64,000 nucleotides of DNA from Nodosilinea sp. E11 (GCF_032813545.1 NZ_CP136520.1:4582001-4646000); one strand, 5' to 3'. Shown: positions 52,633-63,147, counted from the first letter of the stretch. Notes: generated by a model not told the origin, from the letters alone. Translations and numbers: made by a program.

Positions 52633-53856
52633 CTAGCGTGAAGAGAGCCAGGTCCAAAGCACATCGCTCGCCATGGGGCGAGCGATGTGGTAGCCCTGGG
52701 CCAAATCGCAGCCAATTTCAGTTAGGTAGTCTAGGGTTTGAGCATCTTCGACGCCCTCAGCGGTGCAGCGTAGCCCCAGACTATGGCCCAGATCGACAAT
52801 AAATTTCACCACCGTGCGTGACTCCTGAGAATTCATCGCCGTCATGACAAAGGATTTATCGACCTTAATTTCTGAAAACGGTAGCCGCACCAATTGCAAC
52901 ATTGACGAAAAGCCGGTGCCGAAGTCGTCAATGGACAGATGAAAGCCAATCATCCGCAGGCGAGTCAGTAGATCGAGGGAGGCTACAGGGTCATCCATAG
53001 CGCTGGTTTCGGTGAGTTCAAAAATTAGCCGGGTGGGGTCGAGGGCTTGGGCCTGGCATTGCTCATAGACCCGTTCAAACAGGGTGCCATTACCTAGAGT
53101 ACGGGCCGAGATATTGACCGACAGCACGAGGCGATCGCAGGTTTCTGACCCCAGCCTGGCCCCGTTTGGCTTAGTCTGGCCACAGAATGACCTAAACCAG
53201 GCCAGCGCCTGATCAATCACCTGGTCTGTGAGGGGATCAATCAGATCGCAGCTTTCGGCCAGCGGAATAAAGCGCCCCGGCAGCAGCAGGCCATAGGTGG
53301 GATGCGCCCACCGCACTAGGGCCTCAAACCCCGCCAGTTCGCCAGTGGTGCATAGTACCTTGGGTTGGTAGGCCAGCACAAACTCCCGTCGGTCAAGGGC
53401 TTGCTCAAGGTCGGCTACGGTGAGCTCGGGGCATTGAAGGGGATCAGGGGCTGCTGCTGCGCTGGGTGGCTCAGGGGCACTGGCGGTATGACCTACCAAC
53501 AGGTCTCGCAGTTGGGTCGGTGAAAAGGGCTTGGCCAACACCCCAACAATGTCGAGGCCGTGCTCGGCGGCTGAGCGTCCGGCAGCGTCGAGTACTCGAC
53601 TACCTACGCCGCTGGTGATAATAATTCTGGCTCGGCACGACAGCTTAGCCAGCTTGGCCATCACCTGCAACCCATCCATGGCTGGCATGACTAGATCGAG
53701 GGCAATGTGGGTGGGCTGCCACTCGTGCAGCAGGCTGAAGAACCGGGTGGGGTCGGGGGTAAAGTGCACCTCTAGCCCAGCAAATTCGGCAATCCGCTGA
53801 ATGGTTTCCCCGATCATGGGGTCGTCATCCAGAATTAGTAGGCGGCGATCGCTCAT
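52633..53856 (-). CDS. Response regulator with EAL (c-di-GMP phosphodiesterase) domain
   Basis: The 407-residue protein has a receiver domain (LLILDDDPMIGETIQ; phospho-acceptor Asp in ALDLVMPAMDG) and an EAL domain. Catalytic EAL features are present: FEALVRW, ELTETSAMDD, LSIDDFGTGFSS, KVDKSFV and TAEGVED, so c-di-GMP hydrolysis is likely active. Phosphorylation of the receiver should control the enzyme. It lies beside two large hybrid kinases and a GGDEF regulator, so synthesis and breakdown of the messenger are encoded together. It is convergent with leuS, 33 bases away. The cognate kinase is probably one of the two neighbours. Confidence 0.92.
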   Translation of the reverse strand: MSDRRLLILDDDPMIGETIQRIAEFAGLEVHFTPDPTRFFSLLHEWQPTHIALDLVMPAMDGLQVMAKLAKLSCRARIIITSGVGSRVLDAAGRSAAEHGLDIVGVLAKPFSPTQLRDLLVGHTASAPEPPSAAAAPDPLQCPELTVADLEQALDRREFVLAYQPKVLCTTGELAGFEALVRWAHPTYGLLLPGRFIPLAESCDLIDPLTDQVIDQALAWFRSFCGQTKPNGARLGSETCDRLVLSVNISARTLGNGTLFERVYEQCQAQALDPTRLIFELTETSAMDDPVASLDLLTRLRMIGFHLSIDDFGTGFSSMLQLVRLPFSEIKVDKSFVMTAMNSQESRTVVKFIVDLGHSLGLRCTAEGVEDAQTLDYLTEIGCDLAQGYHIARPMASDVLWTWLSSR

Positions 53857-54309
53857 CCCTGCTCTATCTCCTCCCCATCACAATGATTCTTTTTCGCTCC
53901 CTGCTCCCCTATCTGCGGCCTAAGGGGTCACTGCCCCTATTCTGCTGCGGCCTGCTCGGTTCTGCCCAACTCTGCTTGCTCATCTAGCACATCACAAATT
54001 TTTGGGGCGGGTAGCACCAGCCCAGGGGGTGTGCTCAGCCGCTTTACCTAAGATGCTCAAGTCGTCCTTAGTTTGCCCTTAGTGTATAGTGAACTGTTTT
54101 GAATGCTCTTTGACTGACCCTAGGGCATGGAAAATTTAAGGCCGCAGTCTCTAGATGGCATCGCCCAACGATAGGCTGCCCATACCGTTGGCTACAACCC
54201 TCTAAGTTACTGCGGAAATTGCCCTGAAGCGATGGTGCGATCGCTGCCGCGACTGCCGCTACTGCCGCGACTGCCGCTACTGTGAGGCGATCGCGGCAAA
54301 AGAATGGCA
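53857..54309. other. Spacer with an 18-base tandem repeat
   Basis: About 450 bases without a credible gene. CCGCGACTGCCGCTACTG is repeated twice in tandem (54247-54264 and 54265-54282). A minus-strand frame over it (54068-54313) reads as Ala/Val repeats and is not convincing. Confidence 0.55.
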
Positions 54310-56952
54310 TCATGAATGGCGCTCTGCGGCTAGGGCAGCCCGAATTTTCAGCGAGAGTTCAGCTCGACCGTAGGGCTTAGTCAACAGGTGCACACCGGGG
54401 TCTAAGCGACCCTGGTGGACGATGGCATTTTCGGTATAGCCAGAGGTGTATAGCACCCGCAACTGGGGCCGCAGTTGTAGCGCCTGATCGGCTAGCTCGC
54501 GACCGCTCATGCCGCCAGGCATAACCACATCAGTAAACAAGAGGTCAATGTCGTCTCGCTGACGCAGAATGGCGAGGGCGGCGAGGCCATTGTCGGCGAT
54601 CAGCACCCGATAGCCAAGCTCCGTTAGCTGGTCTTGGGCGTAACGGCGCACCAGATCATCGTCTTCGACTAGCAAAATTAGCTCTGCTCCACCACTCACC
54701 GCCCCGCCGGGTCGCTGGGGCTTTGCCTGATCTCCGCCCCAAAATCGAGGCAAATACATTCTTAAAGTGGTGCCCTGGCCGAGTTCTGAATAGACCTTAA
54801 TATGGCCCCCAGACTGCTTAATGAAGCCATAGACCATGCTCAACCCTAGGCCGGTGCCTTTGCCCTTTTCTTTGGTGGTGAAAAAGGGCTCAAACACCCG
54901 CTCCATATGCTCGGGGGCAATGCCGGTGCCAGTATCTGACACCGCCACCATGACGTACTGCCCAGGCACCACCTCCATATGCTGATTGGCGTAGTCTTGG
55001 TTGAGGTGCATATTGGCGGTTTCGATCGTCAGGCGACCGCCTTGGACCATGGCATCGCGGGCGTTGAGGCAGAGATTGAGGAGGGCACTTTCGAGCTGCG
55101 ATGGGTCGACTAGAGCAGGCCAGAGGCCTGCCCCCTGCACTACCTCGATTTCAATGTGTTCGCCCAGGGTGCGGCGCAGCAGCCCATCCATGTGGGCAAT
55201 TAACTGGTTGACGTTGACTGCTTCGGGCTCAAGGGCCTGGCGGCGGGCAAAGGCCAGCAGTCGCTGGGTGAGGTCGGCCCCTCGTTTGGCAGCACTGCCA
55301 ATCATCTCTGCTAGAGGGTGTAAGCGGGAGTCGGCCTCTAGCATTTCGCTGAGCAGCTCGGCGTTGCCCAAAATGACCGTGAGCAGATTGTTGAAGTCGT
55401 GGGCGATGCCGCCAGTCAGTTGGCCTACCGACTCAAGGCGTTGGGCCTGGCGCAGATGCTCTTCGATAGCCAATCGATCGCTAATATCTTGAAAATATAC
55501 GGCTAACCCTTGCTCGGACGGATAGACCCGCGCCTCAAACCAGCAGTTTAAGGGCAGATAAAATTCTCGGAATTCCACCGATCGCCCCTGGTTCATAGCG
55601 TTCTCAAACTGCTGTTGAAAAGTGGTGCCAACAGCCTCGGGAAACTCATCCCACAGCGATTTGCCCAGCAACTCAGTTCGCTGGCGTCGCAAAAGCTGTT
55701 CGCCCTTGCGGTTAAGGAAGGTAAAATTCCACTGGCGATCGAGGGTAAAGAAAGCATCGGTGATGCTCTCTAAAATGGTGTTGAAGTGATCAGCCAGGTG
55801 ACGGGCCTCCTGCTCTAGCTCCTTCTGTGCGTGAATGTCGGTGGCGGCACCATACCACTTAATAATCTGGCCGGCCTCATCGCGAATGGGTATGGCCTGC
55901 ACTAGGTGCCAGCGGTAGGTGTCGTCGTAGCGGCGCAGTCGAAACTCAAAGGTATAGTGGTTGCCGGTCTGCACCGCCTCGGTCCATACGGCTAGGCAGG
56001 CATCGCGATCGTCGGGGTGCAGCAGGGTCAGCCAAATCTGACTCGGGTTAGGTTCGGGGTCTAAAATGCCGGTATAACGGTGCAGGGCCTGACTGGCGTA
56101 ATCGAGCACGCCGGTAGCGTCAGCGGTCCAGACGATCAGGGGCATGGCGTCGGCCAACTGGCGAAACCGCTGCTCGCTGCGCTCGAGGGAAGCCTCGGCC
56201 TGCTTTTGATCGGTGATGTCTTGAAATGCTCCCTGCACAATGGTGATCTGGCCCTGGGCATTGCGGATGGGCTGGCCAATGGCGCGTACCCAAACCCGAT
56301 TGCCTTGGGCGGTGATAATTTGCAGTTCTTCGTTGAACGGGATGCCCTGTTGGGCACAGGCGGTGAAGACTTCGGCAATGCGATCGCGGTACTCTGGGGC
56401 GTAGAAGTTTAGGCCTTGCTCCACGGTGGGCGAGAAGTCGGGGCCAACTTCATGGATGCGGCGGACCTCATCGGACCAAATGGAGATCGCTTCGGGCAAC
56501 CGCACCAGCCAGCCCCCCATATGGCCCACCTCGCTAGCAATTTCGAGCAGGGTCTGCTGCGATCGCAGCGTGTCGTAGGTCTCGCTGAGCGCCCGTTGAG
56601 CCGCTTTGACCTGCTTCAGATAGCGCAAAACCATTAGCGTCAGGCCACCAGTGGTGACGATCGCCACCACTGAGAGCAGCCGATTGGCAAGGACGTAGGC
56701 GATCGGAAACCCGACGGGGGCGGGGGGCGAGATCCAAAAGCCCAACCCTGCTAACCCCACCGCTGCCGCCACTGTGCCCAGGACCCACCGCTCTCGCCGC
56801 GACAGTGCGGCCACCATCACCACCAACGGGTAGAGGGTGCCGTGGGCGAAACCCAAAGGCGTCAGGGCGTCGGTTGCAAAGACAACTACCAGACCAGCCA
56901 GGGTGACGATCTTGGCGAAGCGAGGCGCAATCCGAAGTATCCAATGGGTCAT
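54310..56952 (-). CDS. Membrane-bound hybrid histidine kinase with PAS domains
   Basis: The 880-residue sensor starts with about four membrane helices (residues 10-115), followed by three PAS/PAC domains. The kinase core has the H-box GGIAHDFNNLLTVILGNAEL and ATPase boxes (SDTGTGIAPEHMERVFEPFF; GKGTGLGLSMVYGFIKQSGG). A C-terminal receiver follows, with the acceptor Asp in LLFTDVVMPGGMSG. It senses an unknown cue through the PAS domains, autophosphorylates and can pass the phosphate to its own receiver. It lies upstream of the EAL regulator on the same strand, about 450 bases away. The ligand of the PAS domains is not evident. Confidence 0.92.
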   Translation of the reverse strand: MTHWILRIAPRFAKIVTLAGLVVVFATDALTPLGFAHGTLYPLVVMVAALSRRERWVLGTVAAAVGLAGLGFWISPPAPVGFPIAYVLANRLLSVVAIVTTGGLTLMVLRYLKQVKAAQRALSETYDTLRSQQTLLEIASEVGHMGGWLVRLPEAISIWSDEVRRIHEVGPDFSPTVEQGLNFYAPEYRDRIAEVFTACAQQGIPFNEELQIITAQGNRVWVRAIGQPIRNAQGQITIVQGAFQDITDQKQAEASLERSEQRFRQLADAMPLIVWTADATGVLDYASQALHRYTGILDPEPNPSQIWLTLLHPDDRDACLAVWTEAVQTGNHYTFEFRLRRYDDTYRWHLVQAIPIRDEAGQIIKWYGAATDIHAQKELEQEARHLADHFNTILESITDAFFTLDRQWNFTFLNRKGEQLLRRQRTELLGKSLWDEFPEAVGTTFQQQFENAMNQGRSVEFREFYLPLNCWFEARVYPSEQGLAVYFQDISDRLAIEEHLRQAQRLESVGQLTGGIAHDFNNLLTVILGNAELLSEMLEADSRLHPLAEMIGSAAKRGADLTQRLLAFARRQALEPEAVNVNQLIAHMDGLLRRTLGEHIEIEVVQGAGLWPALVDPSQLESALLNLCLNARDAMVQGGRLTIETANMHLNQDYANQHMEVVPGQYVMVAVSDTGTGIAPEHMERVFEPFFTTKEKGKGTGLGLSMVYGFIKQSGGHIKVYSELGQGTTLRMYLPRFWGGDQAKPQRPGGAVSGGAELILLVEDDDLVRRYAQDQLTELGYRVLIADNGLAALAILRQRDDIDLLFTDVVMPGGMSGRELADQALQLRPQLRVLYTSGYTENAIVHQGRLDPGVHLLTKPYGRAELSLKIRAALAAERHS

Positions 56953-57493
56953 AGCCGTGGTGAAACAAGAAATCGCATTAGCTCACTCTGGGGTTGCAAA
57001 GGAGACTTTGAGTAGGCTAAAGCTGATCGCTGATCGCCACAAACCGGTGTGGTTATTTTATCTCGGCGATCGCTAGAGCTTTACAAATTCTCAGAGCTTT
57101 ATCAATCCCCAACGTTGGCCCTCGGCAGCCGGGCTAGGGCTAACTCAACAGACTCTGACCATTGCACCAACCATGGCTCGACACCGGTCAGGAATACTGA
57201 GTACCGCTGAGACTCCAGGGTGAGAATTCTCTGAGGACGATGGGATGGTCGGTGTCCTAAGCTGTAGCAACGGCCACTGTGCTTAGAAACTTGACCCTTG
57301 CCACAGTTGACTGTGGCTCAAGGGTCACCCTAGCTAGAGGCACGTTGCCCTAGCTACAGCGCCTCTGCTACAACGCTGGTTTCACCCCTGAAGTAGCAAC
57401 CAACATATTTAACCTGGGTACTCTCAAGGGTACGTTCCCTGCCCCCTGTCGGTCCATGTCCACCGGCTTCTATGCTCTAAGGAGCAATGGCCT
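56953..57493. promoter_or_regulatory. Divergent spacer between two hybrid kinase genes, with a strong hairpin
   Basis: About 540 bases with no gene. A strong hairpin at 57292-57327 pairs TGACCCTTG and CCACAG with CTGTGG and CAAGGGTCA, with a two-base bulge, and GAGGC/GCCTC lies further on (about 57336-57364). It probably holds both promoters and a long, structured leader for the GAF/LOV kinase. I found no c-di-GMP riboswitch pattern. Confidence 0.45.
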
Positions 57494-60385
57494 ATGACTT
57501 CTGTTTCTCTGCCCGCCAATGAAGCCTGTCGTTTGCAGGCACTCTATGAGTACGGCATTCTCGACACTCCCCCGACTGATGGGTTTGACACGATCGCCCA
57601 GATGGCGGCAACGGTGTGTCAAATGCCGATCGCCCTAGTCAGCCTGGTCGATCGGCAGCGGCAGTGGTTTAAGGCGCGGGTGGGTCTAGCTCTTGCTGAA
57701 ACGCACCGAGACCTGGCGTTTTGTGCCCATGCTATTTTACAGGCCGAGCTGTTTGAGGTACCTGACACCCACCTCGACCCTCGTTTTCGCGACCATCCCC
57801 TGGTGACTGGGGAACCACACATTCGCTTCTATGGGGGCATGCCCCTGGTGACTGCCGAGGGACATAGCCTCGGCACCCTCTGTGTGATCGATCGCGTGCC
57901 GCGTATCTTAACGCCTATGCAGCGCCAAACCCTAGAGATGTTGGCGGTCCAGGTGATGGCTCAGCTCGAGCTGCACCGCCAGGTTGAGCAGCTTCACCAG
58001 GCCGATCTAGACCGTCAGCAGCTGCAAGCCACCCTGCGGCTGCAAGAGCGGGCAATGGCTGCCAGCAACAATGGCATTGTGATCACCGATGCCACTCAGC
58101 CCGACAACCCAATTATCTACGTCAATCCCAGCTTTGAGCGCATCACCGGCTATAGTGCTGCCGAAGCCGTGGGGCGCAACAGCCGCTTTTTACAAAATGG
58201 TCATACTGAGCAGGCGGGCCTGCACATTTTGCGCCAGTCTTTAGCTGAAGGTAAAGACTGCACCGTAGAGGTGATTAACTATCGCAAAAACAACGAGTCG
58301 TTTTGGAACCAGCTCAGCATTTCACCGATTTGTGACCCTGAGGGCCAGATCACTCATTTTGTTGGCATTCAGACCGATATTTGCGATCGCAAGCGGTCTG
58401 AGGCCCAGCTGCACCGGCACCTGTACGAGCTAGAGCAAGCCCGCTGCGCTGCCGAAGCTGCTAACCAGGCTAAAAGCGAATTTTTAGCCATGATGAGCCA
58501 CGAAATTCGCACCCCCATGAATGCTGTGATCGGCATGACTAGCCTGCTGCTCGACACCGCCCTCACCGACCAGCAGCGCGACTTTGTCGAAACCACTCGT
58601 AATGCGGGCGATGCCCTGCTCACGATCATCAACGATATTCTCGACTTTTCAAAAATAGAGTCGGGCAAACTCGATCTCGAAACTCAGCCGTTTAACCTGC
58701 GCACCTGCCTGGAAGAAGCGCTCGATTTGTTATCTACCAAGGCTTCTGAAAAGGGGCTAGAACTGGCCTATCTACTGCCCGCCGAGGTGCCTTTGCACCT
58801 GCTGGGAGATGTCAGCCGTCTACGCCAGGTACTGGTTAATCTGGTCGGCAACGCCATCAAATTTACGTCCCAGGGAGAAGTGATTGTTACTGTCACCAGC
58901 CAGCGCACTCGCGCCGATGACCAGATCACCCTACAAGTAGCGGTTAAAGATACGGGCATTGGCATTCCTGCCGATCGCTTAGACCGGCTATTTCAGCCCT
59001 TTAGTCAGGTTGATACGTCAACGACCCGATACTACGGCGGCACGGGCCTGGGCCTGGCAATTAGCAAGCGCCTATGCGAACTGATGGGGGGCACCGTCTG
59101 GGTAGAGAGCACCGAGGGTCAGGGATCTACCTTTTACTTTACGCTCCAGGCCCAGATTGACCGCTCGCCGACGACTGTTGTCGCCCCCTCCTCTGCCGTG
59201 CTTCAGGGCTGCCACCTGTTGGTGGTAGATGACAATGCCACTAACCGCCGAATTCTTGAACTCCAGCTTGAGTCATGGGGCATGACCAGCGTGGCCGTAG
59301 ATTCGGGCGCTGCGGCCCTGGCTACGCTGGCTAGTCAGAGCTTTGATCTAGCCATTCTCGACATGCAGATGCCGCAGATGGATGGTCTGACCCTGGCTCA
59401 GATGATTCGTCAGCAGTTTTCGCAACGATCCTTGCCCCTGGTGATGTTGACCTCTATGGGCTGTCCCCCAACTGTGGTTGAGCACAACCTCTTTGCGGCC
59501 TACCTGCCCAAGCCGGTAAGGCAGTCGCAGCTAATGGCGGCTTTGGTCTCGGCTCTGGTTGGGCAATCCCAGCCGGTACGGGTGCTGCCCCGACCCGAAC
59601 CCAGTGGGTACGACGCTACCCTGGGCCAGCGCTACCCCCAGCGCATTTTGCTGGCCGAAGACAACGTTGTCAACCAGAAGGTGGCGCTGCAAATTTTGTG
59701 TCGGCTGGGCTATCGGGCCGATGTGGCGGCCAACGGCCTAGAGGTGCTCACTGCCCTAGATCAACAGCCCTACGACCTAGTGCTGATGGATGTGCAAATG
59801 CCGGAAATGGACGGTCTGGAGGCTACTCGGCAGATTATTCAGCGGCAGTATAGCCGTCGCCCCCGGATTGTCGCGATGACGGCCAACGCCATGCAGGGCG
59901 ATCGCGAGCGGTGCATGCAAGCGGGCATGGATGATTACATTAGTAAGCCCATTCGGATTGAGGAGCTCACCCGGGTGCTAGAGGTGCCAGTCTCCCCTGG
60001 CGACCCGGTCGAGTTGACAACTCTGCAAGAGCTGGCGGCTACCGTTGGCGGTGACAGCCCCGACTTTATGGTCGATCTGATTGGCAGCTATCTGGAGAGT
60101 ACTGACCAACTGCTAACTGAAATGGCAACAGCCTACTATCAGCACGACTGGTCAACGCTCAAACGGGCTGCCCACACCCTAAAGTCGAGCAGCGCGACCG
60201 TTAGCGCCCCGGCTCTGGCCGCTCTCTGCCATAGGCTAGAGATGGCCATCACCGAAGCCCCAGACGTTACCCCCGAAAGCTCAGAGATGGCAGCTCAGAT
60301 CAGTGCCATTCGCCGAGCGGCAAATCAGGTCAAAACGGCACTGCACGATGCCCTAAAGTCTTGGGAGGCCCCTGGCCTATGCTAG
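57494..60385 (+). CDS. Hybrid kinase: GAF, LOV-type PAS without Cys, HisKA, two receivers, Hpt
   Basis: The 963-residue soluble kinase has a GAF domain (residues 1-165), a LOV-like PAS (about 180-300), HisKA with the phospho-His in [15 protein letters not shown], an ATPase ([18 protein letters not shown]), two receivers (Asp in [11 protein letters not shown] and [11 protein letters not shown]) and a C-terminal Hpt (AAHTLKSSS). The PAS keeps the LOV pattern [31 protein letters not shown] and [10 protein letters not shown], but the canonical GRNCRFLQ reads GRNSRFLQ, so Ser230 replaces the photoactive Cys. Flavin binding may remain. The start ATG 57494 has AAGGAG 12 bases before it. The GGDEF regulator overlaps its end by seven bases, so the two are coupled. 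Confidence 0.92.
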   Translation: MTSVSLPANEACRLQALYEYGILDTPPTDGFDTIAQMAATVCQMPIALVSLVDRQRQWFKARVGLALAETHRDLAFCAHAILQAELFEVPDTHLDPRFRDHPLVTGEPHIRFYGGMPLVTAEGHSLGTLCVIDRVPRILTPMQRQTLEMLAVQVMAQLELHRQVEQLHQADLDRQQLQATLRLQERAMAASNNGIVITDATQPDNPIIYVNPSFERITGYSAAEAVGRNSRFLQNGHTEQAGLHILRQSLAEGKDCTVEVINYRKNNESFWNQLSISPICDPEGQITHFVGIQTDICDRKRSEAQLHRHLYELEQARCAAEAANQAKSEFLAMMSHEIRTPMNAVIGMTSLLLDTALTDQQRDFVETTRNAGDALLTIINDILDFSKIESGKLDLETQPFNLRTCLEEALDLLSTKASEKGLELAYLLPAEVPLHLLGDVSRLRQVLVNLVGNAIKFTSQGEVIVTVTSQRTRADDQITLQVAVKDTGIGIPADRLDRLFQPFSQVDTSTTRYYGGTGLGLAISKRLCELMGGTVWVESTEGQGSTFYFTLQAQIDRSPTTVVAPSSAVLQGCHLLVVDDNATNRRILELQLESWGMTSVAVDSGAAALATLASQSFDLAILDMQMPQMDGLTLAQMIRQQFSQRSLPLVMLTSMGCPPTVVEHNLFAAYLPKPVRQSQLMAALVSALVGQSQPVRVLPRPEPSGYDATLGQRYPQRILLAEDNVVNQKVALQILCRLGYRADVAANGLEVLTALDQQPYDLVLMDVQMPEMDGLEATRQIIQRQYSRRPRIVAMTANAMQGDRERCMQAGMDDYISKPIRIEELTRVLEVPVSPGDPVELTTLQELAATVGGDSPDFMVDLIGSYLESTDQLLTEMATAYYQHDWSTLKRAAHTLKSSSATVSAPALAALCHRLEMAITEAPDVTPESSEMAAQISAIRRAANQVKTALHDALKSWEAPGLC

Positions 60386-61362
60386 TGCAACCCGAACCCG
60401 AGTCAGCCACAATTTTGGTGGTCGACGATGACCCGTTTACTCGCCATATGCTGACGCGCTACCTGGTACGCGAGGGGTATAGGGTGATAGAAGCGGCCAA
60501 TGGCGAGGCGGCGCTTGACCTCTACTGGCGCGATCTACCTGACCTGGTGTTGCTTGATGCGCTCATGCCTGTTATTGACGGGTTTGAAGTGTGTAAGCGG
60601 CTGCATACGATGGCCCCAGGCAGCCCGGCCCCAGTCCTGATGATTACGGGTTTAGAGGACGAAAAATCGGTCGATCAGGCCTTTGAGATTGGGGTAGCTG
60701 ATTACATTACCAAACCGATTAACTGGGCGGTGCTGCGGCAGCGGGTACGCCGCCTGATTGCGCAGCATCGCCTTGAACAGCAGCTGCGAGAGGCCAACTA
60801 CCAGCTCCAGCAGCTGACTGTGATCGATAGCCTGACCCAGGTAGCTAACCGCCGCCGCTTTGATGAATATCTGCTGCAAGAGTGGGGCCGAGCCCTACGC
60901 GAACATCAGCCCCTGTCGCTGGTGATCTGCGATATCGACCACTTTAAGCACTACAACGACCACTACGGTCACCAGGCGGGCGATCGCTGTCTGCAAGTAG
61001 TAGCCAAAACCCTCAGCCAGTCGATTCACCGCATAGCTGACTTAGTCACGCGCTACGGCGGAGAAGAGTTCGCAATTGTTTTGCCTAACACTACCCTGGA
61101 GGGGGCAACCCAGGTCAGCGATCGCCTCGTCAGATCCGTGCAGGCTCTGGCCCTGCCGCACCAAATGTCGCCTACCAGCGCTGTGGTAACCCTCAGCTGC
61201 GGAGTAGCGAGTCTCATCCCCATGCCCGATTACTTACCCTCAGACCTGGTGTTTACTGCCGACCAGGCTCTTTATCAAGCCAAAAACCGAGGCCGCAACC
61301 AGTTTAGGGCGATCTATGTCATGCCGCCCAACACCGGGCAGTCCGTCAATGTGATGGTTTAG
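60379..61362 (+). CDS. Response regulator diguanylate cyclase (REC-GGDEF)
   Basis: The protein (327 residues from ATG 60379) has a receiver domain with the phospho-Asp in LVLLDALMPVIDG and a GGDEF domain with RYGGEEF, the metal Asp in CDIDHFKHYND and an allosteric I-site (RIAD, five residues before GGEEF). It should make c-di-GMP when phosphorylated and be inhibited by its product. The start codon lies inside the kinase gene's last codons (ATG 60379, stop 60383-60385), so translation is coupled and the LOV-like hybrid kinase is the likely partner. The short linker (QQLREANYQLQQLTVIDSLTQ) is coiled-coil. Confidence 0.93.
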   Translation: MLVQPEPESATILVVDDDPFTRHMLTRYLVREGYRVIEAANGEAALDLYWRDLPDLVLLDALMPVIDGFEVCKRLHTMAPGSPAPVLMITGLEDEKSVDQAFEIGVADYITKPINWAVLRQRVRRLIAQHRLEQQLREANYQLQQLTVIDSLTQVANRRRFDEYLLQEWGRALREHQPLSLVICDIDHFKHYNDHYGHQAGDRCLQVVAKTLSQSIHRIADLVTRYGGEEFAIVLPNTTLEGATQVSDRLVRSVQALALPHQMSPTSAVVTLSCGVASLIPMPDYLPSDLVFTADQALYQAKNRGRNQFRAIYVMPPNTGQSVNVMV

Positions 61363-61509
61363 GCTTACCTATCTTTGGCTTTGGGTTCAGCGACTTGGTT
61401 CACCAAATTGGTCCCTGATTGAGCACAATCGACCAGAGCGAGACTCCCACAGGTGAGCTTAAAAATGCTAAGGTTCTATGCCCTTGGCTAGATTTCTCTC
61501 GACTTGGGT

Positions 61510-63147
61510 ATGGCTGCTTTGTTTGCCCAAACCCCAGCGCCAGTGCCCTCTGCACGGTCTTTTACGATGGTAACTGCGATGCCGACTGCCATGGTTGTGT
61601 GCCCCCACTCTTTGGCCTCGACAGCGGGGCTCAACATTTTGAGTCAGGGGGGCAATGCGATCGATGCGGCGATCGCCGTTCAGGCTGCCCTCAGCGTGGT
61701 CTACCCTCACATGACCGGCCTGGGGGGCGACGGTTTTTGGCTTGGGTATCACGCGCGCTCGGCGCAGCTCTACGGTTTGAATGGTTCGGGGCGGGCCGGG
61801 GCGGGGTGCGATCGCACTCTGTTTGCCCGGCTGGGGCTAGACGCCATTCCCCAGCGCGGTCCCCAGGCGGTGATCACGGTGCCAGGCGGGGTCTCGGCCT
61901 GGGGAGAAGCCCACCAGCGGTTGGGGCATCTGCCCTGGGCCGACCTCTTGCAACCGGCGATCGCCCTAGCCGAGCAGGGCTACCCGGTGTCGGCCTCTCA
62001 GGCTCGCTGGACGCGGGTAAATGCCGATCACCTGCGGGCCTATGGTGGCGCGGTTAATCCCTTCTTGCCCGGCGGCGCACCCCCTAAAGCGGGAGCCTTG
62101 ATCACGAACAAGCCCCTGGGAGCAACCCTGCGGCGGCTGGCGGCGGCTGGCCCCCAAGACTTTTACCAGGGCGAGATTGCCGCCACCCTCGTCACCTACT
62201 TAAGCGAGCTGGGCGGGTATCTCACTAAAGCCGATTTTGCTCGCCACACCGCCACTTGGGTAGAGCCGATTAGCACCACCTACCGAGGTTATCGGGTGTG
62301 TCAGCTGCCACCCAATACCCAGGGCTTTACGGTGCTGCAAATGCTCAATGTGCTGGAGGGGTTTAATCTGCACACCGTGGGCCACGGCACCGCTGACTAC
62401 TACCACCTGCTGGTGGAGGCCACTAAGCTGGCCTTTGCCGATCGCGATCGCTGGCTGAGCGACCCTGACTTTACCGATATTCCCCTAGCCGAGCTGATTT
62501 CTAAACCCTACGGCGATCGCCGCCGCGCCCGGTTGAGTATGGCCGTAGCCCAAAACCCTTCGGCCCCCACTCTGGGAGGCGACACCGCTTACACCGCCGT
62601 TGTCGATGGCGAGGGCAATGCTGTCTCCATTATTCAGAGTCTCTACTTTGACTTCGGCGCAGCGGTGGTTCCTGCCGAACTGGGGTTTCCACTGCAAAAC
62701 CGAGGTGCGCTGTTTACCCTCGATCCCGATCACCCCAATGCTCTAGAACCCGGCAAACGTCCCTTTCATACGTTAATGCCGGGTCTGGTGTTGACGGCTG
62801 CCGGGCAGCCCTACCTGGTGCTGGGCACCATGGGAGGAGAAGGCCAGCCCCAAACCCAGTTGGCCCTTCTGACGCGCATGATCGACTTTGACTTTGACCC
62901 TCAAACGGCGATCGATTTGCCCCGCTGGGTGTGGGGACGCACTTGGGGCGAGGCCAGTACCCAGTTGGCCCTAGAAAGTCGGATTGCCACCGAGGTACAG
63001 CAGGCTTTGGCCCAGCGAGGGCACCAGGTAGCTGAGGCCCCGGCCTGGGCCGACCAGATGGGCCATGCCCACGCTATTGAGATCCGGCAAGAGGGCCTGC
63101 GGGGCGGGTGCGATCGCCGGAGTGACGGGGCGATCGCCAGTTTGTAA
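61510..63147 (+). CDS. ggt: Gamma-glutamyltransferase family protein
   Basis: The 545-residue Ntn hydrolase is made as a precursor that cuts itself before the nucleophile Thr in LGGDTAYTAVVD. Other family features are SQGGNAIDAAIAVQAALSVV, PHMTGLGGDGFW and the late GTMGGEGQPQTQ. The usual activity is cleavage or transfer of the gamma-glutamyl group of glutathione. A typical exported signal peptide is not seen; the N-terminus (MAALFAQTPAPVPSA) is weak, so cytoplasmic location is possible. The start is uncertain (ATG 61510 or 61567). The family also includes GGT-like enzymes with other substrates. A mobile-repeat-like stretch is not present. Confidence 0.88.
   Translation: MAALFAQTPAPVPSARSFTMVTAMPTAMVVCPHSLASTAGLNILSQGGNAIDAAIAVQAALSVVYPHMTGLGGDGFWLGYHARSAQLYGLNGSGRAGAGCDRTLFARLGLDAIPQRGPQAVITVPGGVSAWGEAHQRLGHLPWADLLQPAIALAEQGYPVSASQARWTRVNADHLRAYGGAVNPFLPGGAPPKAGALITNKPLGATLRRLAAAGPQDFYQGEIAATLVTYLSELGGYLTKADFARHTATWVEPISTTYRGYRVCQLPPNTQGFTVLQMLNVLEGFNLHTVGHGTADYYHLLVEATKLAFADRDRWLSDPDFTDIPLAELISKPYGDRRRARLSMAVAQNPSAPTLGGDTAYTAVVDGEGNAVSIIQSLYFDFGAAVVPAELGFPLQNRGALFTLDPDHPNALEPGKRPFHTLMPGLVLTAAGQPYLVLGTMGGEGQPQTQLALLTRMIDFDFDPQTAIDLPRWVWGRTWGEASTQLALESRIATEVQQALAQRGHQVAEAPAWADQMGHAHAIEIRQEGLRGGCDRRSDGAIASL

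Noticed and set aside
54068..54313. 81-codon frame upstream of the EAL gene
   Set aside because: Its N-terminal Ala/Val repeats come from an 18-base tandem DNA repeat, and the rest has no protein-like features.
57280..57480. c-di-GMP riboswitch before the kinase operon
   Set aside because: The conserved GEMM sequence blocks are absent; only generic hairpins are seen.
61419..62057. 212-codon frame overlapping ggt
   Set aside because: Its product is Gly/Arg-rich shadow sequence of the gamma-glutamyltransferase frame.
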